This document shows, in pieces, positions 33,757 to 42,253 of a stretch of 64,000 nucleotides of DNA. The stretch lies in the NCBI RefSeq assembly GCF_000217955.3, contig NZ_AFOY02000015.1:744001-808000 (forward strand), given 5' to 3'. Below the pieces are notes generated by a model. The model had not been told where the DNA came from. It saw only the letters and a program-made list of their open reading frames with translations, and did no database searches. Source of the stretch: Pseudomonas fluorescens HK44. GTDB taxonomy: Bacteria; Pseudomonadota; Gammaproteobacteria; Pseudomonadales; Pseudomonadaceae. Made by a program: the position numbers and the translations under genes. Position 1 is the first letter of the stretch, and each line of letters opens with the position of its first letter.

Positions 33757-34169
33757 ACAAGGTGTTCTCCAACATATTCTTCTAGTGATGAGCTTCGTCC
33801 GCCTAGCGGTGGTGGGCCTTGCCGCAGAACACCTGATAGCTCTTCTTTATGTATAGCCCTTGTCCGAGGAATCCGGCTGTATTCAGGCATAGAAAGGTTG
33901 CCGGCTATGTATCGAAGTGCCTGCTAGCCGACAGCCGTAGCTGACCGACTTCGCGCCGATTCTGTTGATCCGGTGCTGTAAATCCCTTGAGAACCAAGGA
34001 CTGTGAGCAGCGCCTGCACACGCTGGGTGCCAGCGTAATGCGGGAGCAGGGCACAGCCGCGGGGCGGCGGATTGCCTCTCAGGTCCATTGCTGCCGCCGC
34101 AAACGCAAATTTCACGGCAAGTGATTTATATGTTCGTTGCCGATAATCAGAACTGATTGTCGGAGGTGT
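33757..34169. other. Intergenic region, no supported gene
   Basis: The oprB promoter must lie in the left part. A 63-codon minus-strand frame at 33924-34115 lacks a ribosome site and recognisable content. Nothing else can be named. Confidence 0.4.
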
Positions 34170-34403
34170 TCAATCGGGGTTTCTTGACCTAATCAATTGA
34201 CTGGCCATCATTTTTTCAATGCCATCATTAATGATCGCGTCGTTATCATGCAGCGCTTCTAGAACACCACGAATATTCGAAGCAACTATGGTAGATCCGC
34301 CTTTCTCAATCCATAGGGTGAGTTCTTCCATTGCGGCACCAAGGGCGTTTTGGTTGGCTATGATTTTTGAAAGTAGCGCTGCTATCAACCGAATGTTATT
34401 CAT
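34170..34403 (-). CDS. Small protein of unknown function
   Basis: 77 residues, start ATG. The sequence is helical and evenly mixed (GAAMEELTLWIEKGGSTIV, then GVLEALHDNDAIINDGI), looking like a real soluble protein rather than a shadow. It lies three bases after the next upstream small gene, so the two form an operon. Base composition is poorer in GC than the surroundings. Function unknown. Confidence 0.6.
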   Translation of the reverse strand: MNNIRLIAALLSKIIANQNALGAAMEELTLWIEKGGSTIVASNIRGVLEALHDNDAIINDGIEKMMASQLIRSRNPD

Positions 34404-34406
34404 GAT

Positions 34407-34661
34407 TTACTTCAGGTGCGCTTGCAAGCCAAGGTTGGTATTAAACAAACTCTTTACAAACTCTACTTCGTGAGGTGTTAGAGCAGGATCATGATGAACG
34501 CCAAGCGGTGCCGACAACTCGCTTTGACGGCATGACTCCCATGCGCGCTTCCATACTTCCCACTCACGGTTCACGGATGGATTCGCATATCCGCCCTGAC
34601 GTTTTTCAAGGCTGTCCGGCGCCTGGGTCGATTCGAATGTTTCACGCATTGGAGTTGTCAT
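34407..34661 (-). CDS. Small protein of unknown function
   Basis: 84 residues from the ATG at 34661 (a TTG 36 bases upstream is an alternative). The middle, NREWEVWKRAWESCRQSE, is rich in Trp and charged residues, a pattern frequent in small phage- or plasmid-borne proteins. No domain is recognised. It is upstream of and adjacent to the 77-residue gene in a low-GC patch with transposase debris nearby, which suggests horizontal origin. Confidence 0.55.
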   Translation of the reverse strand: MTTPMRETFESTQAPDSLEKRQGGYANPSVNREWEVWKRAWESCRQSELSAPLGVHHDPALTPHEVEFVKSLFNTNLGLQAHLK

Positions 34662-35118
34662 GCTGGTTCCACAGTATCCAGGATGGTCATTTTTCAAGCA
34701 TCCGGACGGATGAAAGTTAGAGTGTTGCGGAGTAAATCATTACTGAAAACATAAAAGTTTTTGCGCGGCATGCTGTTTTTTAAATCTGGTTTTGCAAGAT
34801 GAATTGACTTGCAAAAGCCACCCCGATGATAAATCCGAATTGAAAACCCGAAGGTCGGAACTCCTGCGCTGACTTTGTACACATTTATCTTTTTCGAAAA
34901 TAGATAGGTAGCTTAGCAGGTAAGTAAAAAGCAATTGTCTACTTAATGCGTAATTTTGCATTACCCAATGCGTAACAATAAATATTTTATCCTGGCTTTT
35001 AAAAAACAAGACTATTTGTGACGTTTAAAAGTTATTCTTCCGAGTGCTTGAAATGCTCTCTTGTTTGGGTTTAACAGGTGATTTCCTTTACCTTTCATCC
35101 CTATTTCAACAGAGGAGT
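34662..35118. other. Low-GC intergenic stretch
   Basis: Distinctly AT-rich compared with the rest of the window, especially 34900-35050. Short frames here have no ribosome sites or familiar content. It probably contains the promoter of the two small genes at 34170-34661. Confidence 0.5.
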
Positions 35119-35214
35119 CGCCGGGCGCTTCTGCCCGATGATCAATGGGCGCGGATCAAGGATTTGTTGCCAGGCAAGATCGGCCGGCGTGGCGGTATGT
35201 TGGGTCGCTCGAAC
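35119..35214 (+). pseudogene. IS5-family transposase remnant (N-terminal fragment)
   Basis: The plus strand reads LLPDDQWARIKDLLPGKIGR, the conserved opening of IS5-group (DUF4096-type) transposases. It then loses similarity at once; the catalytic part is missing. No terminal inverted repeats were found. The following 120 bases up to the serine dehydratase are non-coding and of unknown origin. Confidence 0.65.
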
Positions 35215-35379
35215 GGGGGACCATTGGTGTCATCTCCCTGGGGCCACTTGTTGACCTCCAACCCGCAATGGGTAGTGGCGAACACTTTGGGGTCGATTTC
35301 TGACACGTCTGGATGATCCCTGACCCCGACAATTGGGTTGGTTCCTAATAACCTTGAAAGCGGCGTGCGGAGATCAACG

Positions 35380-36756
35380 ATGGCTATCAGTGTTTTTGAC
35401 TTGTTCAAGATTGGAGTCGGCCCCTCCAGTTCTCATACCGTCGGCCCGATGCGTGCCGGGGCTCTGTTTGTCGATGCCTTGTGCGTACGGGAAATGCTCG
35501 CGCAGGTGCAGCGCGTCGAGGTGCGTTTGTATGGTTCGCTGTCGGCCACGGGTATTGGTCACGGCACCGATAAAGCAGTGATCATGGGGTTGATGGGGGA
35601 ATGGCCAGACAAGGTCGACCCGCTACAGATCGAGCCAAGGATGATGGATTTGCGTGAAACGCAATGCCTGCTGCTGGCCGGTCAATACCCTGTGCCTTTT
35701 GTCTGGCCGCGGGACATGTGCCTGCTGGATGAGAACCTGCCTTACCATCCCAACGCCATGACCTTGAGCGCGTTTGCCGACGATCATCTGCTGCTGTGCG
35801 AAACCTACTACTCCATTGGAGGTGGCTTTGTCATTGATCAGCAACAGGCGGCGAGTGGCCAACTCGATCAAGATCTGACCGAACTGCCCTATGACTTCAA
35901 TACAGCGGCACAGTTGTTGAGCCAGTGCAGTGCTCATGGGCTGCGCATTTCCCAGTTGATGCTGGAGAACGAACGGGCATGGCGCAGCGAAGCAGACATC
36001 CGCCAGGGGCTGGCGCAGATCTGGCAAGCCATGCGCACCTGTGTCGACAACGGGCTCAAGCACGAAGGTGTATTACCTGGTGGATTGAATGTGCAGCGCC
36101 GTGCGGCGAGGCTGCACCGCAGCCTGCTGGAAATCGGCAAACCGAATGTCATCGGTTCGACCTTGAGCGCTATGGAATGGGTCAACCTGTTCGCTCTGGC
36201 GGTCAACGAAGAAAATGCCGCCGGCGGGCGCATGGTCACCGCCCCCACGAACGGAGCTGCGGGGATTATTCCGGCGGTATTGCAGTACTACATGAAGTTC
36301 TGCCCGGAGGCCAAGGACAGCGACGTGGTGGACTATTTTCTCGCTGCGGCGGCCGTAGGCATTTTGTGTAAACGCAATGCGTCGATCTCCGGGGCGGAGG
36401 TCGGTTGTCAGGGCGAGGTCGGTTCAGCCTGCGCGATGGCTGCTGCCGGCCTTGCGGAAATCCTGGGAGCCAGTCCAGAACAAGTGGAAAACGCAGCGGA
36501 AATCGGCCTGGAGCACAACCTCGGGCTGACCTGCGACCCTGTCGGGGGATTGGTGCAGGTGCCATGTATCGAGCGAAACGCAATCGCAGCGGTGAAAGCG
36601 ATCAATGCCGCGCAAATGGCCCTGCGCGGTGACGGTACGCATTTCATCTCTCTGGATCGGGTCATCCGCACCATGCGTGATACCGGTGCCGACATGCATG
36701 ACAAATACAAAGAGACCTCCCGTGGCGGGTTGGCCGTCAGCTCCATCGAGTGTTGA
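35380..36756 (+). CDS. sdaA: L-serine ammonia-lyase, iron-sulfur dependent, single chain
   Basis: 458 residues from the ATG at 35380 (GGAG seven bases before it). The beta domain starts with FKIGVGPSSSHTVGPMRAG; the alpha domain has APTNGAAGIIPAVLQYY near 285 and the iron-sulfur Cys residues in GILCKRNASISGAEVGCQGEVGSAC and LTCDPVGGLVQVPC. It deaminates L-serine to pyruvate in the cytoplasm. Serine dehydratase genes sit beside gbdR in P. aeruginosa, where sarcosine and glycine are routed through serine, and here a GlxA-type regulator and creatinase follow, so it probably completes creatine carbon use. Confidence 0.93.
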   Translation: MAISVFDLFKIGVGPSSSHTVGPMRAGALFVDALCVREMLAQVQRVEVRLYGSLSATGIGHGTDKAVIMGLMGEWPDKVDPLQIEPRMMDLRETQCLLLAGQYPVPFVWPRDMCLLDENLPYHPNAMTLSAFADDHLLLCETYYSIGGGFVIDQQQAASGQLDQDLTELPYDFNTAAQLLSQCSAHGLRISQLMLENERAWRSEADIRQGLAQIWQAMRTCVDNGLKHEGVLPGGLNVQRRAARLHRSLLEIGKPNVIGSTLSAMEWVNLFALAVNEENAAGGRMVTAPTNGAAGIIPAVLQYYMKFCPEAKDSDVVDYFLAAAAVGILCKRNASISGAEVGCQGEVGSACAMAAAGLAEILGASPEQVENAAEIGLEHNLGLTCDPVGGLVQVPCIERNAIAAVKAINAAQMALRGDGTHFISLDRVIRTMRDTGADMHDKYKETSRGGLAVSSIEC

Positions 36757-36784
36757 GCCACCATCACCAACAGGAGAGTGGGAG

Positions 36785-37732
36785 ATGCTGCAACCGACTG
36801 AATCTTGCCGGCAATCACTGGCGGCATTGCGTATTGGTTTCTGGTTGACGGAAGCCTTCGATTTGTATGCCTTGGCCAATGCGCTGGAACCTTTGCGCCT
36901 GGCCAATCAGGTGGCTGGGCGTAGCGTCTGCCAGTGGCAGATTCTCAGCCTGGAAGGCCAGCAACTGAGCGCCAGTAACGGCATGGCTTTCGCCACCGCA
37001 CGACTGGATCAGGCACAGCCACTGGATGTGTTGATCCTCTGTGGTGGCGAGAACCTGCACACTCGAACGGATAATCCAGACCTTCGCCAGCAACTGCGCC
37101 ACTGGGCCATGCAACCGATCGGGCTGGGGGCCTTTGGCAAGGCCGGCTGGCTGCTGGCGCAGATAGGCGCGCTGGACGGTTTGCGCTGCAGCCTGCCGGA
37201 ACCCGACCCATCGCTGTCCTTCGGTACCTTCAATGAGTTGACGCCAGTGGCTGCACCGTTCTGCGTTGACCGCCAACGCCTGACCTGTGTCGGCCCACAG
37301 GCCGTTCGAGGGCTGATGCATGAACTGCTGGCCCGAACCTACGGTCGTGGTCTGGTACTGCGCATGGAGCAACACGTAGCCCGACAGGCCAAGCCTCTGC
37401 AATCGATGTACAACACCCCGACAAAACTTCAGGCGACACTGGCATTGATGAACAATCACCTGACCCGCACATTGGGTATCGACGAACTGGCTGAGGCCAT
37501 GGGCATTTCTCGTCGACACCTGGAGCGGCTGTTCAAACGTAATCTGGGGTGTTCGCCATCACGGCACTATCTGGACTTGCGCCTGCAACAGGCACGTCAG
37601 TTATTGCAGACCGGTAAACGGTCGATGGCGGAGGTCGCTCGCGAGTGCGGATTTGTCTCGCTGCAACATTTTTTCCGCTGTTATCGCCAGTACTTCGGCG
37701 CGCACCCGCGCGAACATGTGGGAGCGAGCTAG
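36785..37732 (+). CDS. GlxA-family AraC-type transcriptional regulator
   Basis: 315 residues from the ATG at 36785 (AGGAG upstream); the frame open from 36605 overlaps sdaA. The N-terminal DJ-1/PfpI-like domain (about 15-185) lacks the usual catalytic Cys context, having LGAFGKAGWLLAQIGALDG where relatives have a GxCTGS turn. The C-terminal AraC domain with two helix-turn-helices is at about 215-312 (LGIDELAEAMGISRRHLERLFKRNLGCSPSRHY). It is shorter than GbdR. The last codons and stop lie inside a REP half-site. Likely local activator of creatinase and neighbours. Confidence 0.9.
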   Translation: MLQPTESCRQSLAALRIGFWLTEAFDLYALANALEPLRLANQVAGRSVCQWQILSLEGQQLSASNGMAFATARLDQAQPLDVLILCGGENLHTRTDNPDLRQQLRHWAMQPIGLGAFGKAGWLLAQIGALDGLRCSLPEPDPSLSFGTFNELTPVAAPFCVDRQRLTCVGPQAVRGLMHELLARTYGRGLVLRMEQHVARQAKPLQSMYNTPTKLQATLALMNNHLTRTLGIDELAEAMGISRRHLERLFKRNLGCSPSRHYLDLRLQQARQLLQTGKRSMAEVARECGFVSLQHFFRCYRQYFGAHPREHVGAS

Positions 37733-37739
37733 ATCGCGC
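37719..37739. repeat. Single REP sequence overlapping a gene end
   Basis: GTGGGAGCGAGCTAGATCGC is a REP unit of the same class as those at 20420 and 22986. It supplies the last codons (V-G-A-S) and the TAG stop (37730-37732) of the GlxA regulator. Confidence 0.8.
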
Positions 37740-37755
37740 TTGTCTGACCCGTTGC

Positions 37756-37810
37756 CAATGCCCCCGCCAAGCGGCTTTCACCGCGCTTGCCGGGGGCATT
37801 GTCGTTTTTG
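37756..37810 (+). terminator. Rho-independent terminator
   Basis: CAATGCCCCCG pairs with CGGGGGCATTG, with an inner AAGCGG / CCGCGCTT stem, followed by TCGTTTTTG. It ends the sdaA-regulator unit before the creatinase promoter. Confidence 0.88.
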
Positions 37811-37849
37811 TCTGAGGGTGCTGAAAGCCACTTTTGAAAAGAGCGGATC

Positions 37850-37867
37850 TGACCAACTACAGGTCGG
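37850..37867 (+). promoter_or_regulatory. Candidate regulator-binding motif before creatinase
   Basis: TGAC-N8-GGTCGG, preceded by TC and followed by an A-rich run. The same arrangement, also with an upstream AGAGCGG, occurs at 44767-44784 before the ABC transporter operon. It is about 100 bases before the creatinase start, a usual distance for an AraC-type activator. Confidence 0.55.
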
Positions 37868-37967
37868 ATTCGCGCAAAAAACCTCACTGTGCATCTGTTC
37901 GAATGATCTTCAGCGACCAGCCAGAGTGGCGCCATCTGTCGCTCAATCACTGACAAGGATAAATGAC

Positions 37968-39179
37968 ATGCAAATGCCGAAAACCATCCAGATCAAGAAC
38001 GGCGAAAAAGTGACACCGACGTTCTCGGCTCAGGAATACGCCAATCGCCAGGCCAAATTGCGGGCTTACCTGGCGCAGAACGATATCGACGCGGCCGTTT
38101 TCACTTCCTATCACAACATCAACTACTACAGCGATTTCCTGTATTGCTCGTTCGGCCGTCAGTACGCGCTGGTTGTGACCCAGGACAGCGCCGTGACCAT
38201 CAGTGCCAACATCGATGGCGGCCAGCCTTGGCGCCGGACCATGGGCACTGAGAACATCGTCTACACCGACTGGCAACGCGACAACTATTTCGTCGCGATC
38301 CAGCAAGCCTTGCCCAAGGCCGGTCGTATCGGCATTGAGTTCGATCATCTGAATTTGCTCAACCGCGACAAACTCGCCAGCCGTTACCCGCAGGCCGAAC
38401 TGGTGGATATCGGCGCACCGTGCATGCGTATGCGCATGATCAAGTCTGCCGAAGAACACGCGATCATTCGTCACGGCGCCCGCGTGGCGGACATCGGCGG
38501 CGCGGCCATCATAGAGGCCTTGCGTGATCAGGTTCCTGAGTATGAAGTAGCCCTGCACGCCACTCAGGCGATGGTCCGCGAAATTGCCCGCACCTTCCCG
38601 GACTCCGAACTGATGGACACCTGGACCTGGTTCCAGTCCGGCATCAACACAGACGGCGCACATAACCCGGTGACCTCGCGCAAGGTCAACAAGGGCGACA
38701 TCCTCAGCCTCAATTGCTTCCCGATGATCGCCGGTTACTACACCGCGCTGGAACGTACATTGTTCCTGGACCACTGTTCCGACGAGCATCTGCGTTTGTG
38801 GGAAGTTAACGTCAAAGTGCACGAGGCCGGTCTGAAACTGATCAAGCCGGGCATGCGCTGCTGCGACATCGCCCTGCAGTTGAACGAGATATTCCTCGAA
38901 CACGATCTGCTGCAATACCGCACCTTCGGTTACGGTCACTCCTTCGGCACGCTGAGCCATTACTACGGCCGCGAAGCCGGGCTGGAACTGCGCGAAGACA
39001 TCGACACCGTACTGGAACCGGGCATGGTGGTTTCCATTGAACCGATGATCATGCTGCCTGAAGGCCTTCCGGGAGCGGGTGGCTATCGTGAACATGACAT
39101 CCTGATCGTCAACGAACAGGGTGGCGAAAACATCACCAAATTCCCGTATGGCCCGGAACACAACATCATCAAAAAATAA
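37968..39179 (+). CDS. Creatinase (creatine amidinohydrolase)
   Basis: 403 residues from the ATG at 37968 (AAGGA upstream), the exact length of Pseudomonas creatinase. It has the pita-bread M24 fold without the metal ligands. The catalytic His232 falls in INTDGAHNPVTSRK at the same number as in the P. putida enzyme, and the fold ends with YGHSFGTLSHYYGREAG and EPMIMLP. It hydrolyses creatine to sarcosine and urea in the cytoplasm. A terminator follows. With creatininase at 43728 it makes a two-step creatinine pathway. Confidence 0.95.
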   Translation: MQMPKTIQIKNGEKVTPTFSAQEYANRQAKLRAYLAQNDIDAAVFTSYHNINYYSDFLYCSFGRQYALVVTQDSAVTISANIDGGQPWRRTMGTENIVYTDWQRDNYFVAIQQALPKAGRIGIEFDHLNLLNRDKLASRYPQAELVDIGAPCMRMRMIKSAEEHAIIRHGARVADIGGAAIIEALRDQVPEYEVALHATQAMVREIARTFPDSELMDTWTWFQSGINTDGAHNPVTSRKVNKGDILSLNCFPMIAGYYTALERTLFLDHCSDEHLRLWEVNVKVHEAGLKLIKPGMRCCDIALQLNEIFLEHDLLQYRTFGYGHSFGTLSHYYGREAGLELREDIDTVLEPGMVVSIEPMIMLPEGLPGAGGYREHDILIVNEQGGENITKFPYGPEHNIIKK

Positions 39180-39185
39180 TATCAG

Positions 39186-39220
39186 ACGCCGCACAGAGTA
39201 CCTGTGCGGCGTTTCTCTTT
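39186..39220 (+). terminator. Rho-independent terminator after creatinase
   Basis: An 11-pair stem ACGCCGCACAG / CTGTGCGGCGT with a five-base loop and a T-rich tail (TTCTCTTT), beginning seven bases after the creatinase stop codon. Confidence 0.9.
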
Positions 39221-39358
39221 GATGAGTGGCAAAGGTGTAGAAAAAAACCGTCCCGGCGATTGAATCCAACCGAAAAAAAACCAACGCATGCGTGCCGAGA
39301 ACGCGCAGCATTTACTGACCCTTAACCCTGCCAAGTAAAACAATAGAGGGTATTTGTC

Positions 39359-39484
39359 ATGTTATACGTCTCGATTCCGGCCACAGGCCCAAAGCATCGC
39401 CACCTCAATCCTGCTTCAGGCAGCGATCAAGCGTTGCCTCTTCATCTCGATAACAGCACTTCTACCACCGGAGGTGCCCAATGA
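39359..39484 (+). CDS. Possible 41-codon leader peptide overlapping the transporter start
   Basis: ATG at 39359 is preceded by GAGGG at seven bases, and the TGA at 39482 overlaps the ATG of the transporter gene (ATGA). The predicted peptide starts MLYVSIPATGPKHRHL and has no recognised domain. Translation of it would carry ribosomes to the transporter start, so it may serve coupling rather than a protein function. Chance cannot be excluded for a frame this short. Confidence 0.35.
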   Translation: MLYVSIPATGPKHRHLNPASGSDQALPLHLDNSTSTTGGAQ

Positions 39485-40821
39485 GCGCCCAAAGCGCAAG
39501 TCTGACACCGCCCCTGGATCAGCTGCTTGAACAGACGTCCGAGCGCAAGGCATTGCGCAGTGCGGCCAGTGCCAGTTTCATGGGTAATTTTGTCGAGTGG
39601 TTCGACTATGCGGCCTATGGCTACCTGGCAACGATCATCGCGCTGACGTTTTTTCCGCAAACTGATAAGGCGACAGGCTTGCTGGCGACTTTCGCGGTGT
39701 TCGCGCTGTCGTTTATCGTCCGTCCGGTAGGGGGATTGGTCTGGGGTCACTTCGGTGACAAATATGGGCGGCGTAGCGCGTTGTCCTGGTCGATTCTGAT
39801 CATGTCCGTCTCAACCTTCTTTATCGGCGTTCTTCCCACTTACAATCATATCGGCCTCTGGGCGCCTGCCTTGCTGTTGCTGATCCGCCTGGTTCAAGGG
39901 TTTTCCGCTTCCGGCGAGTATGCCGGGGCATCGGCCTTTCTCGCCGAATATGCGCCTGAGGGTAAGCGCGGTTTGTACACCAGTATCGTCCCGGCGAGTA
40001 CGGCAGCCGGTTTGTTGTTTGGCGCGGTGTTTGTGGCCGGTTTGCATTCGTGGATGAGTGTCGAGGATCTGCACAGCTGGGGGTGGCGCTTACCCTTTTT
40101 GTTAGCGGCACCATTCGGACTGGTGGGGCGCTATATCCGCATGAGATTACAAGACACGCCCAAGTTCCTGGAGATGGAAAAGCGCCTTGAAGCCAAGGAG
40201 TGCAAGACCCATGCTCCCGTTCGCGAATTGCTCACCGTACACCGGCGCAGCGTGATGATCGGGATTGGTGTGACCTGCCTGAATGCGGTGGCGTTCTACC
40301 TGTTGCTCAGTTACATGCCAACCTACCTGTCCACTGAAATGGGCATGAGCGAGAGTGATTCGTTCATGGCCTCGACAGTTTCGCTGGCGACCTATATCGG
40401 GCTGATTTTTCTGATGGGCAAGTTGTCGGACCGGTTCGGGCGCAAGACCATGTTGGTGACTGCTTCGTTACTGTTTTTGGCGATGACGTTTCCGCTGTTT
40501 GGCATGCTCAACAACCAGCCACTGATCGTGGTGTTGATGATCCAGATTGCCTTCGGCGCAATCCTGGCGATGAACGACGGCACCTTGCCGTGCTTTCTCG
40601 CTGAGATATTCCCGACCCGTGTGCGCTTCAGTGGTTTTGCCTTCAGCTTCAATATTGCCAATGCAGTGTTCGGCGGCACCGCACCATTTATCGCGACCTG
40701 GCTGATTCAACTGACCGGCAACAAAATGGCCCCGGCCTGGTATCTGCTGGCGGCAGCGGCGGTGGCTTTGATTGCCATGCTGATGAGCCGGGAAACCGCG
40801 CATAAAGCCTTGCAGGACTGA
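39481..40821 (+). CDS. MHS-family MFS transporter (ProP-like)
   Basis: 446 residues with about 12 membrane segments. The metabolite:H+ symporter signature is clear: NFVEWFDYAAYGYLATIIA near 37, VRPVGGLVWGHFGDKYGRR near 80, and GFSASGEYAGASAFLAEYAPEGKRGLYTS near 141. Relatives carry proline, betaine, or small carboxylates. Its position directly after creatinase suggests uptake of creatine, creatinine or sarcosine (inference). A REP follows. Confidence 0.9.
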   Translation: MSAQSASLTPPLDQLLEQTSERKALRSAASASFMGNFVEWFDYAAYGYLATIIALTFFPQTDKATGLLATFAVFALSFIVRPVGGLVWGHFGDKYGRRSALSWSILIMSVSTFFIGVLPTYNHIGLWAPALLLLIRLVQGFSASGEYAGASAFLAEYAPEGKRGLYTSIVPASTAAGLLFGAVFVAGLHSWMSVEDLHSWGWRLPFLLAAPFGLVGRYIRMRLQDTPKFLEMEKRLEAKECKTHAPVRELLTVHRRSVMIGIGVTCLNAVAFYLLLSYMPTYLSTEMGMSESDSFMASTVSLATYIGLIFLMGKLSDRFGRKTMLVTASLLFLAMTFPLFGMLNNQPLIVVLMIQIAFGAILAMNDGTLPCFLAEIFPTRVRFSGFAFSFNIANAVFGGTAPFIATWLIQLTGNKMAPAWYLLAAAAVALIAMLMSRETAHKALQD

Positions 40822-40878
40822 CCCGCAACATCGCAATACCGTAGAAAGCCGGGTTACTGGCGATGGCGACCTCATGGA

Positions 40879-40907
40879 CGCCATTGCCGGCAAGCCGGCT
40901 CCTGCGA
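40879..40907. repeat. REP-like palindrome of a second class
   Basis: CGCCATTGCCGGCAAGCCGG followed by CTCCTGCG, the GCCGGC-AAGCCGGC type of pseudomonad REP. It fills the gap between the convergent transporter and GlxA regulator, ending two bases before the regulator stop codon. Confidence 0.7.
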
Positions 40908-40908
40908 A

Positions 40909-41925
40909 TTAATGCAAGGACGCCACTTGCTTGCGCTCACCGATGGGCGATACCCCGAAGAAGCGGCTGTAGCATTTGGAGAAATGCGCAGGTGAAACAA
41001 AGCCGCAGGCGAGGGCGATATCGCGTACTTGCGACTCGCTACGTAACAGTAATTGCCGCGCCCGTGAAAGGCGCAATTCCAGGTAGTACTGACTCGGCGT
41101 GCGTTGCAGATGCTTGTGAAACAGGCGTTCCAGCTGCCGCACCGACACCTCGTTCAATCGCGCGAGTTCCTCAAGGCCCACCGGCTCCTCGAGATTGGCT
41201 TCCATGATCGCCACCATCTGACTGAGCTTGGGCTGGGACGTGCCCAGTTTTTGCCGCAATGGCACACGCTGTTGCTCCTGCGCGCCACGTACCCGATCAC
41301 ACAGGAGCAGCTCGGCCGCATGAGCCGCGATGTCCCGGCCACCGGGTTCGCGGGCAATCAATTGCAGCGTCATGTCCATGGACGCCACGCCACCGGAACA
41401 GGTGTAGCGATCGCGATCGAGCTCGAACAGCTGGTTGGAAATGATGATCCCTGGAAAACGTTCCTTCAGCGCCTCGATGTCTTCCCAGTGAATCGTGCAG
41501 CGATAGCCCTTGAGCAAATCGGCGCGTGCCAACAAGTGGCTCCCCGTGCAAATCCCGCCGAGTGACACCTGATCATGCGCCAGCTTACGTAGCCAATTGA
41601 GCAACGGTCGGCTGCTGTGATTGGAGACGATCGGGTTTGATCCGACAACGAACAGAATGTCGAGTTTGGGTGCATCGGTGATGGAGTAGTCGGGCAGGAT
41701 ACGCATGCCGTTGCTGGCAGTGACTGGCTCCAGGCTGGCTGCGATGATGACCGTGCGGAACATCGGTTGGCGAGCCGCTATATTGGCCATGCGCAGGGTT
41801 TCCACGGCGGAGGCGAAGCCGATGGTGGTGAAGTTAGGGATGACCAGAAAGCCCACGGTTTTCACCGGCCGTTGTTCACTGGCCGAACGTCTCGCGGCGG
41901 GGGGCGCCGTCTGGAGTTTCGCCAT
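40909..41925 (-). CDS. GlxA-family AraC-type transcriptional regulator
   Basis: 338 residues. The N-terminal DJ-1/PfpI-like domain (about 22-190) keeps the GGICTGSHLLARADLLKGYRCTIHW segment around its Cys, and the AraC domain is at about 235-330 (VGLEELARLNEVSVRQLERLFHKHLQRTPSQYY). This is the same family as GbdR, CdhR and SouR, which sense betaine-related amines. Lying between the creatinase-transporter genes and the creatininase-permease operon, it is a good candidate for sensing creatinine or creatine. Confidence 0.9.
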   Translation of the reverse strand: MAKLQTAPPAARRSASEQRPVKTVGFLVIPNFTTIGFASAVETLRMANIAARQPMFRTVIIAASLEPVTASNGMRILPDYSITDAPKLDILFVVGSNPIVSNHSSRPLLNWLRKLAHDQVSLGGICTGSHLLARADLLKGYRCTIHWEDIEALKERFPGIIISNQLFELDRDRYTCSGGVASMDMTLQLIAREPGGRDIAAHAAELLLCDRVRGAQEQQRVPLRQKLGTSQPKLSQMVAIMEANLEEPVGLEELARLNEVSVRQLERLFHKHLQRTPSQYYLELRLSRARQLLLRSESQVRDIALACGFVSPAHFSKCYSRFFGVSPIGERKQVASLH

Positions 41926-42253
41926 TAATACTACTCCTCAACTGCATAAGGGACGCGCGCTGCGGCAAGCTGCCGACATTGGCGACATCCTCTCGTTTTT
42001 ATGATTGTTAACCCTGGTTTCGGGTTTCTGGATCTTACACCGAGTGTCCGATCAATAGACCAAAACGAGATGAATTTGCACGCAATATGTGATTGGGACT
42101 GGATCTGGCTACATGGCCGAAGGGGAGTGTACAAAACCAGGGGAGAATGGCCGGAGGGATAAAGAAAAAAACCGGCCAGCTCGTGGTGGAGAGCGGGCCG
42201 GAAAGAGGTGAGCGAGGATGAATGTTCGTATACGACGTTATGTGGATATCGAG
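41926..42253. other. Intergenic region with regulator promoter and permease terminator
   Basis: The left part carries the promoter of the GlxA gene. The right part holds the terminator of the permease operon. No gene is supported in between. Confidence 0.4.
42163..42203 (-). terminator. Rho-independent terminator of the creatininase-permease operon
   Basis: Read on the minus strand, CCGGCC (42201-42196) pairs with GGCCGG (42177-42172) around a hairpin loop with further partial pairing, followed by a run of seven T residues. It lies about 50 bases after the permease stop codon at 42254. Confidence 0.75.

Noticed and set aside
33924..34115. 63-codon minus-strand frame
   Set aside because: No ribosome site, no domain, and position in a promoter gap.
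36605..36784. Extended N-terminus of the GlxA regulator
   Set aside because: The extension overlaps the conserved end of sdaA; the ATG at 36785 with AGGAG gives the family length.
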